Shown: piece by piece, positions 50,841 through 59,987 of the stretch
Layout: each line of letters starts with the position of its first letter
Position numbering within the stretch: the first letter of the stretch is position 1
IMG/VR virus record: IMGVR_UViG_3300036045_000523
Location: 1-64,000 of that record
Reading direction: 5' to 3' (one strand)
Source: a virus
Length of the DNA: 64,000 bases
Notes under the pieces: model-generated
Seen by the model: only the letters and a program-made list of their open reading frames with translations
The model's database searches: none
What the model was told of the DNA's origin: nothing
Position numbers and translations under genes: made by a program

Positions 50841-53236
50841 TACAAATAACCTAACGGGATTGCAAACCTCTTGCTCGCTCCTTCTTTTGTTTTGTATATT
50901 TCAACGTGTAAATGAGGCGCTGTCCCTATGCCAGTATTCCCACTGTAAGCAATAATCTGACCATGATTATATTTACCACTGCCACCACTGTCTAGGTGAA
51001 AATAATAAAAGGTAAATTCTCCATATTCATACTTTACAGTATTCCCAGCACCCCCCCACCTAGGAATATACTCTACATTTACTGACTCACCAGGCTTACA
51101 TACCGCATATAATTTAGTTCGCATATTGCAATCTACATCAGTTCCATTATGCATCTTGCGAACTTTTGTTACTGGATGTATTCGCATTCCGTAGGGTGAT
51201 GTTACCCTGCGACCTGTCCCCTCAATAACATCGCCTCTTGCTGCTGCTTTCTTCCACCTTGGATCCCATTTTTCGTATAGCTGATTCCCTGATGAACTTA
51301 CTACACCTGCACCGCTCACTGCTCCACCTTGTGTTGCGGTATCTTGCTTGATAACGATCGCAACTGGTAAATAAATCGATGCTGATGATGCGATGGTCGA
51401 AGACCGACCTTCGGTCATCGCGCCATTACTCCAATTGTGTCTGATCTGGGATATGCGATATTCTCGATCTATCGCTAACCCGTACCCGGTTTGTGGCAGT
51501 ACAATTTCACCAGGTTGCCAATTTAATACATCTGGCTGCAAGACCGACAAAATCTGTAATTGTCCTTCAAACCCTTTCCCTATACCTTTTTTCTCATCGG
51601 CCGCTGAATTTGGCAAGAGTATTCCTACTTTGTTCAGATTTACTGGCGTTGCTAGCTTCTCTAATTCTTTAGATACTGAGGGTAAGTCTGTACCACTTTG
51701 CTCCGTAGTCCCACCGCTTTTTGGGCTTACAGTGCTGGTGATAGTTGGCGCTGAACGCTCACTGCTAGCAGAATCCCCCCAAGTACTACCAGGGGCGATC
51801 GCTTCTGGTAGTACAACCCGTATTTTATCTGTCACCTTCAACGGTTCAAGTTTAAGTTTATTCGCATCACCACGAATAAATAAACCAACTGTTGCAGCTG
51901 CTCTAACCAATGCTTGGTAATCAGTCTCATTCTTTTGAACGATTGTTAGAATTTTATCAGTATCCGCATTGTCGCTAATTTCTAGGTCAGCCCCAATCTT
52001 TGAGGTAATCTCACCAGCAAATTGTCTAATAGTTGTATTTCGTTTCACACCAAACGACTTAGAAGACTTAGCTGCGATCGCTCTCACTTGCCTTCCTTGT
52101 ATCGTTGTTGTGTGGGGTATGCGATCGCTTCCCTGTACCTCGGTCAAGATAAATTCATATATTGTTGGTGCTATATCGTTAAATCCTAACTCGATGTAAA
52201 TTCTAATTCCTTGAGTTACGTCTAATTTATTTTCTCCTGTTTGCCGTGATGTTTTTAGTTCAGTAAGTGAAGGGACAGCAGAAGGCAAGTTATTGATTGG
52301 CGTTGTAGGTGATTGAATTGTTTTAGAAGCAGCCTTAAACCGATTGTAATTAGCAATAAAATTAACTTTTCTGCCTCCTGGAGTGCCTTGCCCGTAACGT
52401 TTAGGCTCTAAGCTTGCCCATTCCCAAGACGCTCCATTACCTTTTCGTCCATCCCCATTTAAAGCCGCTTCAATATCGCCCTTTTCCACTTCTTCAAGGA
52501 TGCCTCTGTACATCATTCTGCCAACGGCTAGAATCTCTTGCGATATTGGCTTAAAATCTTTTAGCCCTAGCCCCCGCGAACCATACGCTGTATCATCGTT
52601 CCAAACAAAATCCATCGTTTGATATCTACCAGTCGCAGAAGAGGTATAGCCTGACGCAGATCGCCTCCGCAAAGGATGCGTCATCAATGTTTTGGGATCA
52701 AAAGTTTCTACACCATTTACGTCACCGAATAGGTAGCCATATCCGCCTTTTGCAGCTGCGTTATCCCCCAGTTCCGCGATCGCTACCGCATCTAAAAAAG
52801 CCCTCACGTTTGGATTACTTAGCGCAGAGTAAGCTTTTCGCCCCACCGGAGTTAACCCACTCAAGTCTGATGCCCCATATTTTTGCTCTAACTGTTTCAA
52901 ATATCCGTTAGGGTCATTATTTATAATAGGTGTTCCACTTGATGATTCTGACAAATCAACTTTCTTATCTTCAAACAATTCCTTTGAAACAAAAATGCCT
53001 CCTACTCGCTGGAACTCAGTTAGCAGGAGGTTTAACAATTTTAATTTATGGTCGTATATTGATATGCTACAGCTCGATGCTCTTTCTTGCTCACCTAACA
53101 TAACCTCAACCGACTGCAAATACCCGATCCACTTCGTTACGGAGGTGTCCTCCGTTGTAGCACGTGGCGTGTCATCGTTGCTGTACACAAATTTATTGCC
53201 AATATTTACCCGACAACTTGGCGATCGCAACCGCAT
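50810..53236 (-). CDS. Baseplate hub with glycosidase and M23 peptidase domains
   Basis: An 808-residue baseplate hub with two wall-cutting domains. Residues 110-280 look like a GH104-type lysozyme (catalytic Glu in AIAELGD, then SGYTSSATGRYQTMDF). Residues 310-640 follow the late control gpD (hub) pattern. Residues 682-790 are an M23 zinc endopeptidase: H696 and D700 in HNGTDVD, and HLHVE at 775-779. The protein would sit at the tail tip and cut both glycan and peptide of the host wall. A palindromic element adds residues at about 23-35 (RATTEDTSVTKW). Confidence 0.75.
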   Translation of the reverse strand: MRLRSPSCRVNIGNKFVYSNDDTPRATTEDTSVTKWIGYLQSVEVMLGEQERASSCSISIYDHKLKLLNLLLTEFQRVGGIFVSKELFEDKKVDLSESSSGTPIINNDPNGYLKQLEQKYGASDLSGLTPVGRKAYSALSNPNVRAFLDAVAIAELGDNAAAKGGYGYLFGDVNGVETFDPKTLMTHPLRRRSASGYTSSATGRYQTMDFVWNDDTAYGSRGLGLKDFKPISQEILAVGRMMYRGILEEVEKGDIEAALNGDGRKGNGASWEWASLEPKRYGQGTPGGRKVNFIANYNRFKAASKTIQSPTTPINNLPSAVPSLTELKTSRQTGENKLDVTQGIRIYIELGFNDIAPTIYEFILTEVQGSDRIPHTTTIQGRQVRAIAAKSSKSFGVKRNTTIRQFAGEITSKIGADLEISDNADTDKILTIVQKNETDYQALVRAAATVGLFIRGDANKLKLEPLKVTDKIRVVLPEAIAPGSTWGDSASSERSAPTITSTVSPKSGGTTEQSGTDLPSVSKELEKLATPVNLNKVGILLPNSAADEKKGIGKGFEGQLQILSVLQPDVLNWQPGEIVLPQTGYGLAIDREYRISQIRHNWSNGAMTEGRSSTIASSASIYLPVAIVIKQDTATQGGAVSGAGVVSSSGNQLYEKWDPRWKKAAARGDVIEGTGRRVTSPYGMRIHPVTKVRKMHNGTDVDCNMRTKLYAVCKPGESVNVEYIPRWGGAGNTVKYEYGEFTFYYFHLDSGGSGKYNHGQIIAYSGNTGIGTAPHLHVEIYKTKEGASKRFAIPLGYLYWILTGNFPP
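53128..53168 (+). repeat. Dispersed 41-bp palindromic element, inside the hub gene
   Basis: Right arm and centre intact; the outer left arm has changed (ATCCACTTCGTTACGGAGG). Read in frame. Confidence 0.88.
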
Positions 53237-53300
53237 AGTATTTTCCTGCTAAACTAGCTTTATTAATTAGCACAAATATTATTTTACAGACACAAAGTTT

Positions 53301-53528
53301 ATGAAGCAGTCGGTTCTAGTTGAGCTAGCAAACAAAGCGATCGCCAGATGGAACGATCCGAATCTTCCAAAGTTACCAGGAAAACCAATTGTAAAAGTTG
53401 TTTCATCAAAATTAGCGAATGAATTAGAACTACATCCTAATGTCATTGGAGTTTATCTAGGAACAACCTCCAAAGGGATGCATACCTACAACGTGCCTGC
53501 ACACGCAATTATTAAATATTTCTCATAG
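53301..53528 (+). CDS. Hypothetical protein
   Basis: A 75-residue basic protein at the start of a plus-strand run. KVVSSKLANELELHPNVIGV looks like a small mixed fold. No family is recognised. Confidence 0.48.
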   Translation: MKQSVLVELANKAIARWNDPNLPKLPGKPIVKVVSSKLANELELHPNVIGVYLGTTSKGMHTYNVPAHAIIKYFS

Positions 53529-53538
53529 GTAAATTTTT

Positions 53539-53751
53539 GTGGGATTAAAACATGATCGTGTATTGTCGGGAGATAAAGTAAAAGAGCTTCGAGAAAAGCA
53601 TGAGTTGTCACAAGGACAGTTAGCGGTGATTCTGGGAGTCCGGCAGCAATGTGTTGCTAATTACGAAAAGAAAGGAGTAAGAAATTATTGGATGGTAGCA
53701 AGAATTGCGATCGCATTTGGAATTACTGAAGAGGAATTATGGAGCCTGTAA
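53539..53751 (+). CDS. XRE-family regulator
   Basis: A 70-residue protein with a GTG start. KVKELREKHELSQGQLAVIL and RQQCVANYEKKG are a complete Cro/CI-type helix-turn-helix. It directly precedes the MuF-like gene and may control this run, as the XRE gene at 1401 precedes effector A. Confidence 0.75.
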   Translation: MGLKHDRVLSGDKVKELREKHELSQGQLAVILGVRQQCVANYEKKGVRNYWMVARIAIAFGITEEELWSL

Positions 53752-53752
53752 A

Positions 53753-54622
53753 TTGGAACTGAGAGAGAAAATAATATTGATGCAGCGATATGACGAATTG
53801 TTGCACAAGATGGAAAACCATGCGATCGCACGTTTAAACCAAATTCTACTCAACTCTTACCAACGACTAGAAAGAACTATGCAAGTAAGGTGGGAAGAAA
53901 TGCAGCGCGATCGCCCTTTTATCTCTTCCTATCGTCAGCTTTATGTTGCTGAGCAACTGGGAGTTTTTTTACAAGTTATTAACCCGCGGGAAAAGTTTTT
54001 ATACGAATCATTGTTTAATGAACTACTTATTGAAGCTAGCAACTACGGAATAGATATAAGCACTGATTTTATTGGCACAGCATTCTCTAACGTACCAGTA
54101 GAAGCGATCACCTTCTCCGTTCAAGAATCCTATAATCGGCTACTACGCCATGGTGATAATTTCGCAACTCAAGCATCTATTGTGATCGGTGAAGGTCTAG
54201 CCCAAGGCTGGGGCGTCAATAAAGTAACGGCATTATTGAGAGAACAGCTAGGGATAATTAAGTCTAGGGCGGAGGCGATCGCACGTACCGAGTCCATTAA
54301 AGCCTACAGTAATGCTTCACAACAAAAGTACAAGGATGCTGGAATCAATGAGGTGATATGGGTGACAGTACGTGAGGGTGTATGCAAGTTTTGCGCTTGG
54401 CGGTCAGGGAAGGCTTTTAAACTAGGTTCTGTTATTCACCCTGGACACGTTTCTTGTAGATGCGCTCTTTACCCCGTGGTTGGCGACAAAGATAATGACT
54501 TTTGGGCGACCTATTTATCGGAGGATATAGACGATCCTGGTATGATGCCGTTTGAAAAAAACGCAGGCTTTGCGATCGCGCCTAACCCGACGTGGATACC
54601 TAAATTGAAAAAAAACGGATAA
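53753..54622 (+). CDS. Phage head morphogenesis protein (SPP1 gp7/MuF family)
   Basis: The 289-residue protein carries the MuF domain: GLAQGWGVNKVTALLREQLG, RAEAIARTESIKAYSNAS, and the Cys/His region CKFCAWRSGKAF with HPGHVSCRCALYP. MuF proteins bind the portal and are packaged in the head; in some phages they carry C-terminal toxins. I chose TTG 53753 with GGAG 8 bases upstream; ATG 53780 is the alternative. No toxin is fused here, but two separate cargo-like genes follow. Confidence 0.78.
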   Translation: MELREKIILMQRYDELLHKMENHAIARLNQILLNSYQRLERTMQVRWEEMQRDRPFISSYRQLYVAEQLGVFLQVINPREKFLYESLFNELLIEASNYGIDISTDFIGTAFSNVPVEAITFSVQESYNRLLRHGDNFATQASIVIGEGLAQGWGVNKVTALLREQLGIIKSRAEAIARTESIKAYSNASQQKYKDAGINEVIWVTVREGVCKFCAWRSGKAFKLGSVIHPGHVSCRCALYPVVGDKDNDFWATYLSEDIDDPGMMPFEKNAGFAIAPNPTWIPKLKKNG

Positions 54623-54670
54623 TATTGTACATCAAAATATACAATTAATATATCTGCAACACTTTTTCAA

Positions 54671-56626
54671 ATGAACGAACTAGAAAAAATGCTGTTGGGT
54701 GGCGATCGCGCTATAGAATGGTTGTCAAGTCAAGCCACTGCGTTGCGCCTTGACGATTCAACCCCAATACAACGAGTAATCGAATGGCAAGGATTCAAAA
54801 TTGGGCTTCAGTATTTACCATTTGAGCAACGGCATGGAAAGATGTTGGTCGCTGGATATGGGCACATTCAAAAGACCAAAGGTGCAGATGGTATGGCGGT
54901 CGATTGTTATGTATCAACGAATTTAGATAGCCCAAAAGTGTTTGCGATCGCTCAAATGATTAACGGTGAATTTGATGAAGAAAAAATAATAATTGGAGTG
55001 GCGAACGCGGAGGAAGCTTCATCAATTTATTTAAAAGCGATGCCGAAGGAATTCTTTGGGGGGATAAGGGAAATGACGATCGCAGAATTACGTGAATATC
55101 GTACAGATGCATGGAGGGAAGAGAGAATCGACGCAATATTTACCGACAAGGAGTTACATGATGCGATCGTTAAAGAGGCACGAAATAAATTTAATCCTTA
55201 TCCGAGTAGATATGCTGGATACTGGATTAGCCAGGAATATAAAAAACGCTATACAAAGAAACACAAAAGAACAGGGGGCATAAGGACGGAACACGATATC
55301 CGTTTAGATTTTGCTTGTGGGGTTTTACCAGCTGATGCCGCTTTAAAGATGTTAGGCTATGGAGAGATTAGCTCAGATGCTATTAAAGCAAGCCAGTACG
55401 TTGCGGAGGTGTCCTCCGTTCAAGCACCTGGCGCGTCCATGTTTACATATGGGCGCTTTGCTTATGCCGAAGAATTAGAAGAACGCGACTTGGAGGCAGG
55501 GGTAGGGGTATTTGAAATATCAAGACGCGATCGCCCGGAACTGTACGCTATCGGTTTTGACAATGAACAGCACGCCGAGGAAACGTATCTCAAGCAGCGA
55601 CCAGATGAATTAAATTTTTATTTAGGTGTAACGCAAATTACTGATGAGGATGCCTACCGTACTCATCGTGTTGACAGCGCAAAGGTAAAAGGTAATCTGT
55701 GTCGTGGTGCGGATGGGCGCTTTATATCTTGTGGTGCAACAACGCCACAAATAATAAAGACAGAAAGAATTACAAGTAAGACGAATTTAGCGCAATTGAA
55801 GACCATCGCAGACCGACACGGGATACAAAAACCTTCTTCTCCCCACAAGCGATCTTCATGGAAGGAAGCGATCGCTTCTCACCCAGAAGGAAAACAATAT
55901 TTTGAAACTAAGCGTTCATCCACGATGAATGCAAGAACAGTTTTTACAGCTTCAACTGATAAAAACAAAATCAACAAAGATTTAGCAAGCTGGGATTATA
56001 AGGAACTTAAGCCAATTATTGATAAAGCGAATGCTGACAGACAATTAAATAACGCGCAAGGGCGATTGAGGGATGCGATCGCGGATAACAAAGATAAAAG
56101 GGTTATCGACAATTTAAGTAAAGATGTTGATTTTCAGCAGAAAAGAGTTAACGAAGCAAAAGCACGAGTTGATGAATTAATCCCACCCAATTCGCCCTAC
56201 CTTAAGGCATCAGGACAGACCTTAAGCGAAAACGCTAGAATTGGTTCAGTTATAAAAGATGCACGAACGGATGAGAAAATAGCAGTTTATGATAGTAAAG
56301 GAAATTTGTCGGCAGCCGCAACAATAATATTAGTCAAAGAGAGTAAACCAGGAGAGCCACCCCATTTATTTGTTGATTATTTAGCAACCGCACCGTGGAA
56401 TCTTGCTGACACTGACAAGAAGGTAAAAGGTGCGGGCACTGAAGTGCTGTTAGAATCAATTAGGTTAAGCAAGAAAGAAGGTATGAATGGTCGAATAAAG
56501 CTTATCCCAGTAGACAACTCTTTTAACTTTTATGAGAAATTAGGGTTTCAAGAAATTAAAAATAGTTTTACCTGGGAATTGTCACCTAAACAAGCAGATA
56601 TACTGTTATCAAAGTTTGGAGGTTAA
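54671..56626 (+). CDS. Cargo-like protein: InPase-like, Cys motif, GNAT-like domain
   Basis: A 651-residue protein behind the MuF gene. Residues 20-150 resemble the inorganic pyrophosphatase-like domain of phage polyvalent proteins (VAGYGHIQKTKGADGMAVDC, FDEEKIIIGVANAEEASSIY). Next comes a small repeat-like domain (about 270-330) and the motif KGNLCRGADGRFISCG. A short SAP/Rho-N-like part and coiled coil follow, then a GNAT-like acetyltransferase end (GTEVLLESIRLSKKEGMNGR, FYEKLGFQEI). A full palindromic element encodes SQYVAEVSSVQAPG at 241-254. Probably packaged with the DNA and delivered to the host. Confidence 0.62.
   Translation: MNELEKMLLGGDRAIEWLSSQATALRLDDSTPIQRVIEWQGFKIGLQYLPFEQRHGKMLVAGYGHIQKTKGADGMAVDCYVSTNLDSPKVFAIAQMINGEFDEEKIIIGVANAEEASSIYLKAMPKEFFGGIREMTIAELREYRTDAWREERIDAIFTDKELHDAIVKEARNKFNPYPSRYAGYWISQEYKKRYTKKHKRTGGIRTEHDIRLDFACGVLPADAALKMLGYGEISSDAIKASQYVAEVSSVQAPGASMFTYGRFAYAEELEERDLEAGVGVFEISRRDRPELYAIGFDNEQHAEETYLKQRPDELNFYLGVTQITDEDAYRTHRVDSAKVKGNLCRGADGRFISCGATTPQIIKTERITSKTNLAQLKTIADRHGIQKPSSPHKRSSWKEAIASHPEGKQYFETKRSSTMNARTVFTASTDKNKINKDLASWDYKELKPIIDKANADRQLNNAQGRLRDAIADNKDKRVIDNLSKDVDFQQKRVNEAKARVDELIPPNSPYLKASGQTLSENARIGSVIKDARTDEKIAVYDSKGNLSAAATIILVKESKPGEPPHLFVDYLATAPWNLADTDKKVKGAGTEVLLESIRLSKKEGMNGRIKLIPVDNSFNFYEKLGFQEIKNSFTWELSPKQADILLSKFGG
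54734..54748 (+). repeat. Left half of the palindromic element
   Basis: GCCACTGCGTTGCGC at the start of the cargo gene, read in frame as ATALR. Remains of one arm. Confidence 0.6.
55392..55432 (+). repeat. Dispersed 41-bp palindromic element, inside the cargo gene
   Basis: GCCAGTACGTTGCGGAGG and CCTCCGTTCAAGCACCTGGC around TGT. Read in frame. Confidence 0.93.
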
Positions 56627-56628
56627 CC

Positions 56629-57906
56629 ATGGACGAAGATTTTTTAAATGAGGTATACGAGCTTGAAGAAGAACACCCGCCCTTAGTCGATAAAAGATTT
56701 CGTTTAGATTGCCAGCGCCGTGCGGAGGTTACTCCTTATTTTTGGACAGATGGTGAGATTGCAGAGGCAAACGCAAATATATACGCTATAAATCACCATA
56801 CAGGTGGAGTATTAGCGATCGCATACAGTTCTCAAGAAGAAGCGATTGCGGCATTTAAAGAAAGTTATGGTTTAGAGATTGAATCAATCTTCGACGCAAC
56901 TGACTTAATACTTGAAAGAATAGATTACTTGCAGCTAGATGCCATTCTTAAGCCAGTTAAAGGTAATTTGTGCAGAGACGCTAGAGGGAAATTCTGTAGT
57001 TGCGGCAAGCCAGTAACCAAAGTTGAATCAAGTCTAGCGAAAAAGCGTAGAGAAAACAAAGAAGCAAGAAAAAATGATTACAAGTATGTTTTAAAGCAAA
57101 CTGATTTTAGTGATCATAAACAAGTTGAAACATTAGGTAAATTGTTTAGCGATCGCTTTTATAAAGATATACTACCGTCTGACCAGGAAATTAAATTAAA
57201 ACAGGATTGGGAAGCAGCGCAAAAATTAAAGCCAGGAAGCAGGCAGGCAAACACTTTAGGAAGAAAATATTATGACGCAATCCGCGAGCGCGAAAAAATT
57301 GAATCTCGACAAGACGAGGCATTAAGAGAAGCAATTATAAAGCATCATAATATCTCAAAAGAAGCAGCGATCGCACAAGCCAAGGCTACAGTCTTTTTTA
57401 GCGAAAGGCTGGGTAAAGACGAAGACAGCATACGGGAGTATCAAGCAGAATTTTATCAATTAACTGGCGGTAAAACTAGTAATTCTTTACGTCAAGTTAC
57501 GAAGACAGAACCAAGAGCTTATGCTAACAAAGAACTAGGAATGATTAACGTTGGTAGCAACAGTGACAAAGCAACATACTTTCATGAAGCTGCTCATCAT
57601 GTTGAATTTGAAAGCAAAGAATTAATGAAGGCATCTCAGACGTGGAGAGCAGATAAAGCAACAGGAGACTATCCAGAACCTTTAAAGGAAATAACAGGAA
57701 ATAGGTTTTATACTGAAGATGAGAAAGCGTATCGCGGAAAATTTTTTAATCCTTATGTAGGTAAATATTATAATGACGGTGCTACTGAAGTGATTTCTAT
57801 GGGAATTGAGCGCTTTAGTGATGCTAGTTCTATGCGTCAGTTCAGGAACCAAGACAGATCACACTTTAATTTTACTATAGGAGTACTACTAAAAAATGTT
57901 GATTAA
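56629..57906 (+). CDS. Cargo-like protein: Cys motif and HExxHH metallopeptidase
   Basis: The 425-residue protein starts 2 bp after the preceding cargo gene. Residues 45-110 resemble the small domain before the Cys motif of that protein, and KGNLCRDARGKFCSCG (111-126) is the same motif. A charged linker leads to a zincin-like domain with FHEAAHHVEFES (H319, E320, H323, H324). GATEVISMGIERF may give a further ligand. Its stop overlaps a small gene. A delivered protease effector is the likeliest reading. Confidence 0.62.
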   Translation: MDEDFLNEVYELEEEHPPLVDKRFRLDCQRRAEVTPYFWTDGEIAEANANIYAINHHTGGVLAIAYSSQEEAIAAFKESYGLEIESIFDATDLILERIDYLQLDAILKPVKGNLCRDARGKFCSCGKPVTKVESSLAKKRRENKEARKNDYKYVLKQTDFSDHKQVETLGKLFSDRFYKDILPSDQEIKLKQDWEAAQKLKPGSRQANTLGRKYYDAIREREKIESRQDEALREAIIKHHNISKEAAIAQAKATVFFSERLGKDEDSIREYQAEFYQLTGGKTSNSLRQVTKTEPRAYANKELGMINVGSNSDKATYFHEAAHHVEFESKELMKASQTWRADKATGDYPEPLKEITGNRFYTEDEKAYRGKFFNPYVGKYYNDGATEVISMGIERFSDASSMRQFRNQDRSHFNFTIGVLLKNVD

Positions 57907-58183
57907 ATTAACTCATACCGAAAGCTCAGAAGACATTGTAATTACCACCTCAAATGATGACCCCACCGAAATTGTTAATGTTAGTTTTTCCCCGCTTACG
58001 CATAAAGAGCAATTAATGTATGAATTAGAAAATTCTACCGGAATGTATGGACATAAAATTAAACTAGATTCTTTAAATAATCTAGATTTAACGGCAGCGG
58101 TGCGATCGCTCCCCTCATTTTTGGTTTTCAGTATTGAACCATACATTACAGCGTCAGCATTGCCGAACGGCTCTGTAAGCTAA
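57896..58183 (+). CDS. Small acidic protein, candidate partner of the metallopeptidase
   Basis: A 95-residue acidic protein starting 11 bp before the end of the metallopeptidase gene. Strand-rich (IVNVSFSPLTHKEQLMYELE). Coupling, size and acidity fit an immunity protein, as for the pair at 4303/6072. No family is recognised. Confidence 0.5.
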   Translation: MLIKLTHTESSEDIVITTSNDDPTEIVNVSFSPLTHKEQLMYELENSTGMYGHKIKLDSLNNLDLTAAVRSLPSFLVFSIEPYITASALPNGSVS

Positions 58184-58575
58184 ACGACAATTGCCCCCCA
58201 ACTACTAGACGTATCAGTGGAGGTATCAAAACCAGTTTTGCAGCCGCATAAAAGACGTACATTTCTTACTGTCCAGCTATCTGGTATATTAGCTGAACCG
58301 TCTACAGCTTCTTGCATAGCCAGCAATCCCTCAATTGCTGGCTTTAGTTCTTCTGGCTTTAAAAACTTAGCCCCATCTCCCTCGTATAGCTGTTGTCGTA
58401 CGCTTCCTGATGCGCTCCAGAGGTGAAAAGCAGCTACTATCCAGGGACGATAAGTTAGAGACGATCGCGATTGATTTAATAATACCGTTAATGCATCATC
58501 CCAACTGTAGTTAGTTGGCGATATGCCCGCGTACTGTTTTACAATTGCGATCGCAGAATCTATGGTGTTAAACAT
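58180..58575 (-). CDS. Hypothetical baseplate-region protein
   Basis: The 131-residue protein follows the baseplate J gene by 1 bp on the same strand. The layout (ALTVLLNQSRSSLTYRPWIV to a Cys-containing end) resembles small phage connector proteins. No family is assigned. Confidence 0.48.
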   Translation of the reverse strand: MFNTIDSAIAIVKQYAGISPTNYSWDDALTVLLNQSRSSLTYRPWIVAAFHLWSASGSVRQQLYEGDGAKFLKPEELKPAIEGLLAMQEAVDGSANIPDSWTVRNVRLLCGCKTGFDTSTDTSSSWGAIVV

Positions 58576-58576
58576 A

Positions 58577-59680
58577 TTAATATTTAAATTCTCTCCCTTG
58601 GTTAATTAAAGTAATTTCTAAGGTAGCAAGTTTTGCTACCGTCCAAGCGTTTGGCAATGGTTGAGGTTGAGCGAGATTATTGAGTAGACATGACACAATA
58701 CCCTCTGTAATCCCTGACACCTCTTGTATTCTTTTCTCAAGCGCTTTATTAAGTATTAAGTCACCAAGCGGTAAGTTTCCTGGTCGAAGATAACTTTTGA
58801 CTTTATCTTGAACCAGTGGGGCAATTAAATCGGGATTTGCGGTGTTAGCGATCGCAGCAACAACACTGACATTGATATCAAAAGTTTCGACATCCCAAAG
58901 GGTGACTAGCGCCATTGCAGCTTTTCTGTTGAGGAAAGATTCTAACTGCGATCGCACTGGCTGAGTCATAGGCAAACCATCGCCATTCAACACGAATACC
59001 CCAACGTAACCGTTCCCGTATGTTGCTTTATCCGGCTTTAACCGTCCAACAGCTAAGGCGACTGAACCATATCCTAAATATTCTCGTACCGCATCCTCAA
59101 AATCATCCTCAGATAAAAGCGTATCTCGTCGCCGCAAGCTCCCTAGTATGCGGTTTTTCCATTCTTCATCAGTTTCAGCTTTTTGTCCACCAGTTGGTAA
59201 TTCCGCCCAGGAAATAGATGCGACGCGAGGAATGGGAGAATAAGTAATTATGTTTTCTATGTATTCGCCGATAGTAAGAGCGATCGCCACTGCCGTACCA
59301 CTAGTTTGATAAGGAGCGATCGCCACCTCCTCAACTGTTTCCCAGGATATTCCAGAACTAGAAAAGCGGAATCCTGAAGGTAACAAAAAGGATTCCGCAT
59401 AAACTCCATCCAAATCTATTTTGATGGATCCTACAGCTGCCACACCGAGGCGTCGTTCAACACCAAAATATGAAATTCTATTTTTCTCTAAGTTGGCGGC
59501 TAATTCGTTAACTCGTTGAATAACCTCGCTTGCCGCGATCGCATTTGCTTCTAGTATCGCCGACACAGGAGAGGTGGGAGAAAAATCTGTTAGCTTACCA
59601 CCTGATACGGTGATCGCTTTTTCTTTTGCTACATCAAATAGTTGTTGTGCTGTCGTTAAATCAACTTGCGGGGGTTGCAT
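58577..59680 (-). CDS. Baseplate J-like protein
   Basis: A 367-residue baseplate wedge protein of the J/Mu gp47 family. Marks are the N-terminal helix (TTAQQLFDVAKEKAITVSGG), FLLPSGFRFSSSGISWETVE, TDEEWKNRILGSLRR and LSEDDFEDAVREYLGYGSV. It joins the hub to the wedge ring. It overlaps the gp25-like gene by 20 bp. Confidence 0.82.
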   Translation of the reverse strand: MQPPQVDLTTAQQLFDVAKEKAITVSGGKLTDFSPTSPVSAILEANAIAASEVIQRVNELAANLEKNRISYFGVERRLGVAAVGSIKIDLDGVYAESFLLPSGFRFSSSGISWETVEEVAIAPYQTSGTAVAIALTIGEYIENIITYSPIPRVASISWAELPTGGQKAETDEEWKNRILGSLRRRDTLLSEDDFEDAVREYLGYGSVALAVGRLKPDKATYGNGYVGVFVLNGDGLPMTQPVRSQLESFLNRKAAMALVTLWDVETFDINVSVVAAIANTANPDLIAPLVQDKVKSYLRPGNLPLGDLILNKALEKRIQEVSGITEGIVSCLLNNLAQPQPLPNAWTVAKLATLEITLINQGREFKY

Positions 59681-59972
59681 AAAGTAATGTGTCTCCTGTG
59701 GCTAATTTAATCTCCAATGTTAACGTTCCGCTCGCTATCTCTTTAACTGTTACCTGCGATTGAATGTTATTAAGCGCAATTGCTAAACGTATTCTTTCAG
59801 CAAATAGTTGAGGTAATGCAGTCGAGTATAGCAATTCCAGGGGTACGCCAAAATCAGGAAATAACAAGCGCTCGCCCATAATGGTATCAAGAAGATGTCG
59901 TACACGTGACATATTAATAACGCCACTTTTTAAGCTTCCTTGCAAATAGGATAAAGGGTAAGATACATTCAT
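59661..59972 (-). CDS. Baseplate wedge protein, gp25/GpW-like
   Basis: A 103-residue protein with MSRVRHLLDTIMGERLLFPD and FGVPLELL, the gp25 signature (the family usually shows a related GER.....FG pattern). The Glu in GERL matches a conserved site. It is the smallest part of the contractile baseplate and lies before J as usual. Confidence 0.78.
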   Translation of the reverse strand: MNVSYPLSYLQGSLKSGVINMSRVRHLLDTIMGERLLFPDFGVPLELLYSTALPQLFAERIRLAIALNNIQSQVTVKEIASGTLTLEIKLATGDTLLYATPAS

Positions 59973-59987
59973 TATTTAAAAATACAT

